In this document: one piece after another, positions 1-8,339 of the stretch
Layout of the letters: each line of letters opens with the position of its first letter
Numbering within the stretch: the stretch's first letter is position 1
Assembly (NCBI RefSeq): GCF_001419985.1
Contig: NZ_LJAL01000003.1
Span: 186,001 to 250,000 of the forward strand
DNA length: 64,000 bases
Origin: Loktanella sp. 5RATIMAR09
Lineage (GTDB): Bacteria; Pseudomonadota; Alphaproteobacteria; Rhodobacterales; Rhodobacteraceae
Direction: 5' to 3'
Notes under the pieces: model-generated
Databases searched by the model: none
Seen by the model: the letters and a program-made list of their open reading frames with translations, nothing else
What the model was told of the DNA's origin: nothing
Translations under genes and position numbers: made by a program

Positions 1-1
1 C

Positions 2-682
2 ATGACCGCGAAAACCTTGATTGTGATCAACCCTAATGCGTCGCAAACGGTGACGGACGGGATCAAACTCGCGCTTGATCCGCTACGCAAATTCGGCACC
101 CCGATCCGCTGTCTGACACTAGCCGAAGGGCCGCCTGGCATCGAAAACCAAAGGCAGGCAGATCTGACAATTGCCCCGATGCTGGACCTTGCAGCGGCGC
201 AAACCGATGCGGCGGGCTATGTCATTGCCTGTTTCGGCGATCCGGGGCTGCATGCGTTGCGCGATCAAACCGCCCTGCCCGTTGCCGGTATCCAAGAGGC
301 CGCTGTCATGACCGCGCTGACCCTTGGACAGCGCTTTGGCGTCATTGCCATCCTGCCCGCCTCGATCCCGCGCCACCTGCGGGCCTTTGGGGCGATGGGC
401 GTGCTGGACAGGCTGGCCGGTGACAGGGCCTTGGGGCTTTCGGTGGCCGACCTCGCCGCTCCGGACAAAAGCCTTGATGCCATGATCGCCACCGGCAAAC
501 GCCTGCGCGACGAAGACGGGGCAAATGTGCTGATTATGGGCTGTGCCGGCATGGCGCATTACCGCGCCACGCTGGCCCATGAAACAGGCCTGCCCGTCGT
601 AGACCCCTGTCAGGCCGCCGCCGCTATGGTGCTTGGCCAGATTGCCCTGAAACTAAGCCATAAAGGACAACATGATGCTTGA
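2..682 (+). CDS. Aspartate/glutamate/hydantoin racemase family protein
   Basis: A 226-residue protein of the cofactor-independent Asp/Glu/hydantoin racemase family. Such enzymes invert a carbon centre with two cysteines acting as acid and base. Both are visible: Cys77 in ACFGDPG and Cys181 in IMGCAGM, the spacing seen in hydantoin racemases. The N-terminal LIVINPNAS strand is typical of the allantoin/hydantoin racemase branch. The ATG lies at base 2, so the protein looks complete but its ribosome-binding site is outside the window. Its end overlaps the DapA-like gene by 11 bases, so the two are probably made together and may act in one catabolic route. Substrate is not determinable; allantoin, hydantoins or an amino acid are possible. 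Confidence 0.85.
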   Translation: MTAKTLIVINPNASQTVTDGIKLALDPLRKFGTPIRCLTLAEGPPGIENQRQADLTIAPMLDLAAAQTDAAGYVIACFGDPGLHALRDQTALPVAGIQEAAVMTALTLGQRFGVIAILPASIPRHLRAFGAMGVLDRLAGDRALGLSVADLAAPDKSLDAMIATGKRLRDEDGANVLIMGCAGMAHYRATLAHETGLPVVDPCQAAAAMVLGQIALKLSHKGQHDA

Positions 683-1592
683 TGAAACTGCCAAAGGCGT
701 CTTTACCATCGCTGTGACACCGTTCCTGCCGGATGGCGGGATTGATTGGGACAGTGTCGACAGCATGGTTGATTTCTACATCGCACAAGGCGCCTCGGGG
801 CTGACCATTCTTGGTATGATGGGTGAGGCAGGCAAACTGACCGCAGAGGAATCCATTGCCGTGGTCAAACGGGTCACGGCCCGCAGCACGGTGCCGATTG
901 TCGTAGGTGTTTCTGCGCCGGGGTTTGCGGCGATGAAAACGCTGTCTGATGCGGCGATGGATCTGGGCGCGGCTGGTGTGATGGTGGCTCCGCCCGGCAG
1001 CCTCAAGACCGACGACCAGATCCTGACCTACTACCACAACACGGCGGAAACTTTGGGCGACGCGCCTTTCGTGTTGCAGGACTTTCCGCTTGTGACCAAT
1101 GTCGTGATCCCCACAAAAGTCATTTTACAAGTGGTCGAGGACTGCCCGACCTGTGTGATGCTGAAACATGAAGATTGGCCGGGGCTGGAGAAAATCAGCG
1201 CTCTGCGCAAAGCATCAGATGCAGGCGCGCGGCGGATTTCGATCCTCTGTGGCAACGGCGGGCTGTATCTTTTGGAAGAAATGCTGCGCGGTGCGGATGG
1301 AGCCATGACGGGCTTTGCCTACCCCGAGATGATGGCGCAGGTGATCGCGGCCTATACCGCTGGCAACACCGCGCAGGCGCGCGATATTTTTGACGCCTAT
1401 ATGCCGATGGTGCGCTATGAGGCGCAACCGGGACTGGGGCTTGCGATCCGGAAATACACGCTAGCGCAGCGCGGGGTCATCGCGCATGACACGTTGCGCA
1501 AACCCGGTGGCGTGCTGAGTCCCGCGACAAAGGCCGAAGTTGACGCATTAGCGGTGCGGCAGGCGGAAAAGCTCAAAGGACTTGGTCTATAG
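672..1592 (+). CDS. Dihydrodipicolinate synthase (DapA) family aldolase/lyase
   Basis: A 306-residue TIM-barrel protein of the DapA/NAL superfamily, which makes or breaks carbon-carbon bonds through a Schiff base on lysine. Lys165 in VMLKHEDWP is the likely Schiff-base residue, and GMMGEAGKLT matches the GTTGE loop that binds the pyruvate carboxylate. The tyrosine motif of true DapA (YNVP) is replaced by LQDFPL, so this is probably not the lysine-pathway enzyme but a relative acting on another 2-oxo acid. It overlaps the racemase by 11 bases and ends five bases from the tRNA-Arg 3' end. The start at ATGATG is only a few bases before the racemase stop, as expected for coupled translation. Confidence 0.85.
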   Translation: MMLDETAKGVFTIAVTPFLPDGGIDWDSVDSMVDFYIAQGASGLTILGMMGEAGKLTAEESIAVVKRVTARSTVPIVVGVSAPGFAAMKTLSDAAMDLGAAGVMVAPPGSLKTDDQILTYYHNTAETLGDAPFVLQDFPLVTNVVIPTKVILQVVEDCPTCVMLKHEDWPGLEKISALRKASDAGARRISILCGNGGLYLLEEMLRGADGAMTGFAYPEMMAQVIAAYTAGNTAQARDIFDAYMPMVRYEAQPGLGLAIRKYTLAQRGVIAHDTLRKPGGVLSPATKAEVDALAVRQAEKLKGLGL

Positions 1593-1596
1593 AGAA

Positions 1597-1678
<82 letters not shown>

Positions 1679-1681
1679 GGT

Positions 1682-1710
1682 TCTATAGCGGCGCTCCTGC
1701 CATGTCGCAA
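1682..1710 (-). promoter_or_regulatory. Promoter of tRNA-Arg
   Basis: On the minus strand TTGCGA (1710-1705) and TATAGA (1687-1682) are separated by exactly 17 bases, close to the sigma-70 consensus. The -10 element lies eight bases before the mature tRNA 5' end, the usual arrangement for stable RNA genes. Confidence 0.6.
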
Positions 1711-1725
1711 CGGCAATGATCCACC

Positions 1726-2949
1726 TTAGGCAAAAAGATCGTGGCAGAGTTCGAGCGCGTCGACCAGAACATCGACCTCGTCGGTGGTGTTATACATCCC
1801 GAACGACGCGCGGCAGGTCGCCCCTACGCCCATGTGTTCCATCAAAGGCATCGCACAATGGGTCCCTGCGCGGACCGCGACGCCCTTTTTATCCAACACG
1901 GTCGAAATATCATGCGCATGGGCGGCCCCTTCCAGTGTGAACGAGAAAATAGCGCCCTTGGTGGCGGACTGTCCTTGTACGTTCAGCCAGTTCAACCCGT
2001 CCAATCGGTCGCGGGCATAATCGCGCAGCCCACGTTCATGGGCGGCAATCGCATCCATGCCGACGTCCATCATGTATTCCAGCGCCACGCCAAGACCGAT
2101 TGTCTGCACAATCCCCGGCGTGCCTGCTTCAAACTTCATCGGCGGGTCATTCCAAGTGACCGTATCACGGGTCACATCACGGATCATATCGCCACCGCCC
2201 ATGAAGGGGCGCATTTCAGCCATCCGATCCTTGGCCACATAGATCGCGCCCGAGCCGGAGGGCCCATAAAGCTTATGTCCGGTGATTGCATAGAAATCGC
2301 AGCCGATATCGGCCACATCCACGGGCATATGCACGGCGGCCTGACTGCCATCAACCAGCACAGGCACCCCTTTGGCGTGGGCAGCGGCAGTGATGGTTTT
2401 GACATCAACCACGGTACCCAGCACATTGGACATATGGGTGATCGCGACCAGCTTGGTCTTGGGGCCAATGGCGTCAATCACCTTTTGCGGGTCCAGATCG
2501 CCGTTCGCATCCACGTCGACCCATTTGATGACAACGCCCTGCCGTTCACGCAGGAAATGCCACGGCACGATATTGGCGTGGTGCTCCATAATCGTCAAAA
2601 CGATCTCGTCACCCGCCTGAAGATGCGGCATCGCCCAGCCATAGGCCACCATATTGATACCCTCGGTGGTGCCGGAATTGATGATGATATCATCCTCGGA
2701 GGGCGCGTTTAGAAAGCGCGCAATAATGCCCCGCACGCCTTCGTAGCGTTCGGTCGACAGGTTGCTGAGGTAATGCAAACCGCGGTGCACATTAGCGTAT
2801 TCTTCGGCGTAGCCGCGCGTGACCGCATCAATCACCACCTGCGGTTTCTGGGCCGATGCGCCGTTATCGAGATACACCAGCGGCTTGTTGTTCACCTCAC
2901 GCGACAGGATCGGAAAATCCGCGCGAATTTTATTGATGTCATAGCTCAT
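1726..2949 (-). CDS. sufS: Cysteine desulfurase SufS
   Basis: A 407-residue group II (CsdA/SufS-type) PLP enzyme that takes sulfur from cysteine and leaves it as a persulfide for iron-sulfur cluster assembly. Lys226 in ITGHKLYGPSG is the PLP lysine and Cys365 in RAGTHCAMP is the persulfide cysteine, in the short RxGxHCA loop of this group. Length matches the family. It is the last gene of the suf operon, and its ATG overlaps the stop of the YIP1-like gene by four bases (ATGA). SufE or SufU, which normally accept the persulfide, are not encoded nearby. tRNA-Arg follows. Confidence 0.97.
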   Translation of the reverse strand: MSYDINKIRADFPILSREVNNKPLVYLDNGASAQKPQVVIDAVTRGYAEEYANVHRGLHYLSNLSTERYEGVRGIIARFLNAPSEDDIIINSGTTEGINMVAYGWAMPHLQAGDEIVLTIMEHHANIVPWHFLRERQGVVIKWVDVDANGDLDPQKVIDAIGPKTKLVAITHMSNVLGTVVDVKTITAAAHAKGVPVLVDGSQAAVHMPVDVADIGCDFYAITGHKLYGPSGSGAIYVAKDRMAEMRPFMGGGDMIRDVTRDTVTWNDPPMKFEAGTPGIVQTIGLGVALEYMMDVGMDAIAAHERGLRDYARDRLDGLNWLNVQGQSATKGAIFSFTLEGAAHAHDISTVLDKKGVAVRAGTHCAMPLMEHMGVGATCRASFGMYNTTDEVDVLVDALELCHDLFA

Positions 2950-3542
2950 GCCATACCTCCTGCCGGACCTACGCCCAGAACAGCCAAAATGATGCCCGAG
3001 ATCAGTGCCGTACCGATCAGGGCCAGAACAATTGCACCCAAGGCTTTCCCCAGGTTATCAAACTCGTGCAAGACGTTGATAAAATTCACAAAACACCAGA
3101 TCAAAGCACCAAGTGTCAGCAACCCGAAGATCGACCCGATTGCAGGGCTGATCAGGACCAGCGCGAACTGGATCCCCTCAAGCGTGAGGCTGACCGCCTG
3201 AAACCAGACCACAATCGTCAAGGTGGCTTGCAAGGTGCCTTGGCCACCGATCATCCGGCCCGCATAGAAAATGCCATAGACAAACAGAACGAAAAAAATC
3301 CCGATGATCGCGATGAAACCAAATGGCGAAAGTGCGAACCCTTGCTCCTGCATCGCCTGCGGCATGGGCGATATCAACTGCAATAGCGCCACAAGGATCA
3401 CGTTCAGCACTGCGACAAGCGCCAGCCCCGTCCAAAGCGCCTGCACCGGAATGTCCATCGCAAGCGCTTTGCGTGCGCTTTGAGATGGTTCAACGATGCT
3501 GGTCCAGACCGCCCGCATCCAGGTTTGAAAATCAACTGTCAT
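2946..3542 (-). CDS. YIP1-like multi-span membrane protein in the suf operon (second copy)
   Basis: A 198-residue protein with a short cytoplasmic start and about five hydrophobic segments, resembling the YIP1 membrane-protein family. Longer in-frame starts exist upstream, but the ATG at 3542 was chosen because it overlaps the preceding gene's stop in an ATGA. Its own stop overlaps the sufS start in the same way. It shares a GGQGT motif with its upstream neighbour, each time entering a hydrophobic segment, so the two may be paralogues. Function is unknown. The position between sufD and sufS suggests a link to cluster assembly at the membrane, which is inference. Confidence 0.8.
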   Translation of the reverse strand: MTVDFQTWMRAVWTSIVEPSQSARKALAMDIPVQALWTGLALVAVLNVILVALLQLISPMPQAMQEQGFALSPFGFIAIIGIFFVLFVYGIFYAGRMIGGQGTLQATLTIVVWFQAVSLTLEGIQFALVLISPAIGSIFGLLTLGALIWCFVNFINVLHEFDNLGKALGAIVLALIGTALISGIILAVLGVGPAGGMA

Positions 3543-4042
3543 GTCCTGCTTTCCGCCTCGCGCAAGCATTGTATCCAGATAAAAACAAAGGCAATTGCCC
3601 CGATCGCGCCTACCAGCAGCGCCTGTGTCCCTTGCCCGATCAGGCCGCGAATCAGGCCGTAGAACAAGAACATCGGCGTCGTCGCCAACAGGGTCCAAAA
3701 CAGCGCCAAGCGTGCCCCGAACCATGTACCCTGCCCGCCCAGCACCTTTGCCACAAGATGCGACAGTGCCGCGATCCCGTACATCATCAAAGGCAGGATG
3801 ATGACCGATCCGAAGAACGTATAGGTCATCATCCCTTCAAAGTTCATTTCCGGCGGAAACGGCGAGGGTTCGAACCCTTCCGCCACCCGACGCAAACGCG
3901 GCCACTGCGACACGAAGATCAAAAAGCAGCTGACCATCAAGAACATGATCGCCCTGTCTTCGCGCCGTCCTTGCGCCAGCAGGTCACGCATCACGGCGCG
4001 CGGCCTGCGCCACGTCCGAACAATGTCGTTTGTGACCGGCAT
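3539..4042 (-). CDS. YIP1-like multi-span membrane protein in the suf operon (first copy)
   Basis: A 167-residue membrane protein. About 35 charged, arginine-rich N-terminal residues are followed by four or so hydrophobic helices, with the motif GGQGTWFGARLAL before the third. It overlaps the sufD stop by one base (TAATG) and the next YIP1-like gene by four bases (ATGA), so its translation is very likely coupled to sufD. It has no cysteines arranged as a cluster site. The role is not known; assignment to YIP1 is by general resemblance and by similarity to its neighbour. Confidence 0.75.
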   Translation of the reverse strand: MPVTNDIVRTWRRPRAVMRDLLAQGRREDRAIMFLMVSCFLIFVSQWPRLRRVAEGFEPSPFPPEMNFEGMMTYTFFGSVIILPLMMYGIAALSHLVAKVLGGQGTWFGARLALFWTLLATTPMFLFYGLIRGLIGQGTQALLVGAIGAIAFVFIWIQCLREAESRT

Positions 4043-5331
4043 TACCTGTGCCGCGCCAGCCAGCCTTCCAGCCGGTCGCGCAAGTCATCTGCCAAGGCTT
4101 CGTCTTCGATTTCGGCCAACGCTTCGGCCAAGAACGACAAGGTCAGCAGATTACGTGCCTCATCATGCGGAACACCGCGCGAACGCAAATAAAACAAAGC
4201 TGTTTCATCAATCGCGCCCGAGGTCGAACCATGCGAACAAGCCACATCATCAGCGTAGATTTCCAGCTCTGGCTTGGCCAAGAACTGGCTGTCATCGTCC
4301 AGCAAGAGCGACTGGCTGATCTGATAGCCATCAGTCTTTTGCGCACCTTCCTTGACCAGAATCTTGCCCTGAAACACGCCTGTCGCTCCGTTGCGCAACA
4401 CCTTCTTGAACACCTGACGGCTTTCGCCATTCAGCGCATCGTGGGTGATGAAAACGGTGTCGTCGTGATGGAAATCCTTGCCGTCGCCGACACAGACACC
4501 CGCCACGTGGGCCACAGCATCATCACCGACAATCTCAAGCACACATTCGTTGCGTGTCAGCACGCCATTGAAGGTTAGCGTGAATGACTTGAAGGTCGAT
4601 TCCGCACCAATCCTTGCAAAACAATGGGTTACAGCGCGACGTTCATGATCGCGGCCTTGCGCGCGGACGTGGTTGAACTTGCCACCATCTGCGACGTCAA
4701 CTTCCAACAGCTTGGAAAACCGCGCTGCAGCGGGGCCTGTTTCAAGCAAGGTCATTTCTGCACCCGCTTCGACTTTTACCACGTTGTGCAGGATCGCGTC
4801 AGAGGATGGGTCATTGTGCAGGTAGATGAAGTTCACGGGCTTCACCGCTTTGCCTGTCACACGGATCACAACGCCATCGGTGGCCAGCGCCGTGTTCAGC
4901 GTGGCCAATGGGCGTTCCACAGGCTTTTGACCGCGCGCCTCAAGCACACCGTAAATGTCCTTGGCCCAGTGAATATCTGTCGCCATCGCGTCAGATAGCC
5001 GTTCGATTTCCAGACCTTCCGCCTGCAAATCGTCAGAGGCATCGGCATCAAACACACCATCGACAAAGACGATCTTCACGCGGTCCACGGCATCAAAAAG
5101 TGGCGTTTCATCGCTTTTGAAGACAGCAGCCTCGGGTGCGTCCGCGGCCGTCAAAGACGCAGGATCGGTATATTTCCAATACTCGTCGCGCTTGGTCGGC
5201 AGACCCATCTGGCGCACACGCGCCAGCGCATCAGCCCGCGCAGCATTGCCCCACGAAGCGGCCCCTTGCGGGACGTCAACATCGGCCAGACGGGCCGCGG
5301 TTGTATCAATTTTCAGCTGTGCCAGTGCCAT
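4042..5331 (-). CDS. sufD: Fe-S cluster assembly scaffold subunit SufD
   Basis: A 429-residue SufB/SufD-family protein, the SufD partner of the SufBC2D scaffold on which clusters are assembled. The C-terminal half carries the family's right-handed beta-helix core (GVFQGKILVKEGAQKTDGYQ) and the CSHGSTSG segment, where a cysteine and a histidine sit at the SufB-SufD interface. The start overlaps the sufC stop by one base (TAATG) and its stop overlaps the YIP1-like gene likewise, so expression is coupled on both sides. N-terminal residues vary as usual in the family. Confidence 0.95.
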   Translation of the reverse strand: MALAQLKIDTTAARLADVDVPQGAASWGNAARADALARVRQMGLPTKRDEYWKYTDPASLTAADAPEAAVFKSDETPLFDAVDRVKIVFVDGVFDADASDDLQAEGLEIERLSDAMATDIHWAKDIYGVLEARGQKPVERPLATLNTALATDGVVIRVTGKAVKPVNFIYLHNDPSSDAILHNVVKVEAGAEMTLLETGPAAARFSKLLEVDVADGGKFNHVRAQGRDHERRAVTHCFARIGAESTFKSFTLTFNGVLTRNECVLEIVGDDAVAHVAGVCVGDGKDFHHDDTVFITHDALNGESRQVFKKVLRNGATGVFQGKILVKEGAQKTDGYQISQSLLLDDDSQFLAKPELEIYADDVACSHGSTSGAIDETALFYLRSRGVPHDEARNLLTLSFLAEALAEIEDEALADDLRDRLEGWLARHR

Positions 5332-6086
5332 TAGGCCACCTCGGACAGAATATCAGCGTAGCCGTTGTTTTCGACCTCAAGCGCGAGTTCCGGCCCACCG
5401 GATTTGATGATCCGGCCATTGGCCATGATATGCACGATATCGGGCTTAATGTGATCGAGCAGACGCTGGTAGTGGGTGATCACAAGGAACGACCGCCCCT
5501 CGGACCGCAGGGCGTTGACGCCGTCCGCGACCAGTTTCATGGCATCCACGTCAAGGCCCGAGTCCGTCTCGTCCAAAATGCACATCTTGGGTTCCAGCAT
5601 CGCCATTTGCAGGATCTCGTTGCGCTTTTTCTCACCACCCGAAAAGCCGACGTTGACCGGACGCTTGAGCATTTCTGCATCAATCTTCAGGCTCTTGGCC
5701 TTCTCGCGGACTTCCTTGAGAAAATCAGCAGCACTCAGCTCTTCTTCGCCACGCGCTTTGCGCTGTGCATTCACGGCGGTGCGCAGGAAGGTCATGTTGC
5801 CCACACCGGGGATTTCCACAGGATACTGAAACGCAAGGAACAGGCCCAATGCCGCACGCTCTTCAGGGTCCATATCCAACAGGTCTTCGCCGTCCAGCGT
5901 GGCGGACCCACCGGTCACCTCATAGCCGTCCTTGCCCGACAAAACATAGGACAGGGTCGATTTGCCCGACCCGTTCGGCCCCATGATTGCATGCACCGTA
6001 CCGGGTTCAATCGTCAGATCGACACCTTTCAGGATTTGCTTGTCTTCTTCTTCCAGTTTGACCTCTAGGCCTTTGATTTCCAGCAT
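5331..6086 (-). CDS. sufC: Fe-S cluster assembly ATPase SufC
   Basis: A 251-residue ABC-type ATPase that drives conformational change of the SufBD scaffold. Walker A GPNGSGKST is at residues 36-44, the signature FSGGEKKR at 148-155, and Walker B CILDETDSGLD at 169-179, all characteristic of SufC. The start MLEIKGLEV was chosen because AGGAGAA lies a few bases upstream; a longer in-frame start lacks support. It precedes sufD with a one-base overlap. Confidence 0.97.
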   Translation of the reverse strand: MLEIKGLEVKLEEEDKQILKGVDLTIEPGTVHAIMGPNGSGKSTLSYVLSGKDGYEVTGGSATLDGEDLLDMDPEERAALGLFLAFQYPVEIPGVGNMTFLRTAVNAQRKARGEEELSAADFLKEVREKAKSLKIDAEMLKRPVNVGFSGGEKKRNEILQMAMLEPKMCILDETDSGLDVDAMKLVADGVNALRSEGRSFLVITHYQRLLDHIKPDIVHIMANGRIIKSGGPELALEVENNGYADILSEVA

Positions 6087-6179
6087 TTTATTCTCCTGAA
6101 GATGAATGTGAGACGTCAACGCGGATGGCCCCGCAACGGGCCAGGCCGCGCGGGGTATTCGCATTGCGATAGAGTGGGT

Positions 6180-6689
6180 TTACAGGCCGAAAACGGACCC
6201 GCGATACACAACGGAATGTTGTGTTGTGACTTGCATGATCTGATCCACGTACTCTGCGGTATAGATCATCGCCATGGGTTCGGGCCAGCGCCAGATCAGG
6301 TTGTGCCCTGCGGTCAGCATCAGTGCGATACCCGCCACTTGCGCGAACCGCTCCACCACCTTGCGCCGGTCCAGAATGGCCGAGAAAAGCACCATAGCCC
6401 AGAACGCGACGAACAGTTCCAGATAGAACACAAGATCGCTTTGTTCCATCAGACCGAAATACCGGATCCGCACGACTTGCGCAAAGAGCAACGCCAGCGC
6501 CCCGATTATCATCGAGACAATGAATTTGCCCAGAAACGACGGTTCCTGCGGCTTTGCAATCTTTTCGCGCGTCACCCGCTTGGGGATGTGCATGCCCAGA
6601 TCGGGATCGTAATACGACTTGTTGCGCGGGTTTTTGATGCTCTTCACCCGCGTATTGAAATCGTTGATATCGTACTTGCGCGTCGCCAT
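6180..6689 (-). CDS. Unknown membrane protein between sufB and sufC
   Basis: A 169-residue protein starting MATRKYDINDFN. It has a basic N-terminal region of about 55 residues (KSIKNPRNKSYYDPDLG) followed by three to four hydrophobic segments. I do not recognise a named family. An alternative TTG start ten codons upstream has a purine-rich stretch almost touching it, so the internal ATG preceded by GGTGGGG was preferred. It lies in the same direction between sufB and sufC with gaps of about 100 bases on either side. The codon use looks like that of its neighbours, so I regard it as real and part of the operon. Confidence 0.75.
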   Translation of the reverse strand: MATRKYDINDFNTRVKSIKNPRNKSYYDPDLGMHIPKRVTREKIAKPQEPSFLGKFIVSMIIGALALLFAQVVRIRYFGLMEQSDLVFYLELFVAFWAMVLFSAILDRRKVVERFAQVAGIALMLTAGHNLIWRWPEPMAMIYTAEYVDQIMQVTTQHSVVYRGSVFGL

Positions 6690-6759
6690 AGGCCGCTGCC
6701 CCACCAAAATATTGCTCAATCCCTAATGGCATTGAACTGGGGCAATAAATGGGCCGCAG

Positions 6760-6774
6760 CGTGACAAGGTCACG
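6760..6774. promoter_or_regulatory. Perfect inverted repeat downstream of sufB
   Basis: CGTGACAAGGTCACG is a 6-3-6 perfect inverted repeat, 30 bases after the sufB stop and 70 bases before the next gene. It could be a hairpin in the suf mRNA (stability or partial termination) or a dimeric protein site. No T-run follows, so it is not an obvious intrinsic terminator. Confidence 0.4.
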
Positions 6775-6803
6775 ACAGTTATGGTGACGGATGGACGCCA
6801 TGT

Positions 6804-8327
6804 TTAACCGACAGAGCCTTCGAGAGAGATCGCGACAAGCGCCTGCGCTTCCATCGCAAATTCCATCGGCAGCGCTTGCAGCACTTCCTTACAGAACCCG
6901 TTCACGACAAGCGCAACCGCCTCTTCCTCGTCCATCCCGCGCGAACGGCAATAGAAAAGCTGGTCGTCGTCCACCTTCGATGTCGTGGCCTCATGCTCGA
7001 CCCGGGACGAGTTATTCTTGACCTCGATATAGGGCACAGTGTGCGCACCGCATTTATCGCCAATCAACAAGCTGTCGCACTGGGTATAGTTGCGCGATTT
7101 CGTGGCCTTCGGGTGCATCGACACAAGCCCGCGATAGGTGTTCTGCGCCTTGCCCGCACTGATCCCTTTGGACACGATGCGCGATTTGGTGTTCTTGCCC
7201 AAATGGATCATCTTGGTGCCGGTATCGGCCTGCTGCATGTTGTTGGCAATCGCGATGGAATAGAACTCGCCTTGGCTGTCGTCACCGCGCAGGATGCAGC
7301 TTGGATATTTCCAAGTTACGGCAGAGCCTGTTTCCACTTGTGTCCACATCACTTTTGACCGGTCGCCACGACAATCCGCGCGCTTGGTCACAAAGTTATA
7401 GATGCCCCCGTTGCCGTCCTCATCACCGGGGTACCAGTTCTGCACGGTGGAATATTTCACCTCTGCATCTTCCTCGACGATGATTTCAACAACCGCCGCG
7501 TGAAGCTGGGCCGTGTCACGCTTGGGCGCTGTGCAGCCCTCAAGATAGGATACGTAAGAGCCTTTGTCCGCGATGATCAGCGTGCGCTCGAACTGGCCGG
7601 TGTTTTCCGCGTTGATGCGGAAATAGGTCGAAAGTTCCATCGGGCAGCGGACACCGGGCGGGATGTACACGAATGAACCATCAGAAAACACGGCGGAATT
7701 CAGCGTCGCATAGAAGTTGTCCGATGGCGGAACCACTGTGCCCAGATATTTCTTCACCAACTCGGGGTGCTTTTCAATCGCCTCGGAGATGGAACAGAAA
7801 ATGACCCCCGCCTTTTCAAGTTCCTTCTGGAAGGTCGTCCCGACCGATACAGAATCAAACACCGCGTCGACAGCCACTTTGCGGCCTTCGGCAGGCGCGT
7901 CCTCGGCCCCTTCAACGCCAGCCAAGATCATCTGCTCTTTCAAGGGGATGCCCAGCTTTTCGTAAGTCGCCAAGAGCTTTGGATCAACCTCATCCAGTGA
8001 CTTGGGCTTTTCTTCCATGCTCTTGGGGCGGGCATAGTAATAGATGTCCTGAAAATCGATGTCAGGGTAATTGACCATCGCCCATGTCGGTTCATCCATT
8101 TTTTCCCAACGGGCAAACGCGGACAGACGCCAGTCTGTCATCCACTCGGGCTCTTTGTTTTTCGACGAAATCAGGCGCACGATATCGGTGTTCACGCCTT
8201 TGGGGGCGTAATCCATCTCGATCTCGGTTTCCCAACCGTATTTGTAGTTGCCCGAGAGTTCCTTGACCGCATCCACGGTCTCTTGATCAACGCCTTCTTT
8301 GACCTCTACGGTATCCAAAGCTGTCAT
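6804..8327 (-). CDS. sufB: Fe-S cluster assembly scaffold subunit SufB
   Basis: A 507-residue SufB, the core subunit of the SufBC2D scaffold. The conserved C-terminal core is present: [20 protein letters not shown] carries the conserved Glu and Cys at the SufB-SufD interface, preceded by the family segments [16 protein letters not shown] and [15 protein letters not shown]. Upstream, [23 protein letters not shown] is the typical SufB block (shown in part: [11 protein letters not shown]). The length is in the usual range for alphaproteobacterial SufB. The start lies 12 bases after the stop of the desulfurase gene. Confidence 0.97.
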   Translation of the reverse strand: MTALDTVEVKEGVDQETVDAVKELSGNYKYGWETEIEMDYAPKGVNTDIVRLISSKNKEPEWMTDWRLSAFARWEKMDEPTWAMVNYPDIDFQDIYYYARPKSMEEKPKSLDEVDPKLLATYEKLGIPLKEQMILAGVEGAEDAPAEGRKVAVDAVFDSVSVGTTFQKELEKAGVIFCSISEAIEKHPELVKKYLGTVVPPSDNFYATLNSAVFSDGSFVYIPPGVRCPMELSTYFRINAENTGQFERTLIIADKGSYVSYLEGCTAPKRDTAQLHAAVVEIIVEEDAEVKYSTVQNWYPGDEDGNGGIYNFVTKRADCRGDRSKVMWTQVETGSAVTWKYPSCILRGDDSQGEFYSIAIANNMQQADTGTKMIHLGKNTKSRIVSKGISAGKAQNTYRGLVSMHPKATKSRNYTQCDSLLIGDKCGAHTVPYIEVKNNSSRVEHEATTSKVDDDQLFYCRSRGMDEEEAVALVVNGFCKEVLQALPMEFAMEAQALVAISLEGSVG

Positions 8328-8339
8328 TTTTTCATCCTC

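Noticed and set aside
1741..2712. A 323-residue plus-strand open frame antisense to sufS
   Set aside because: It mirrors the sufS reading frame in GC-rich DNA, has no family features, and sufS is unmistakable on the other strand.
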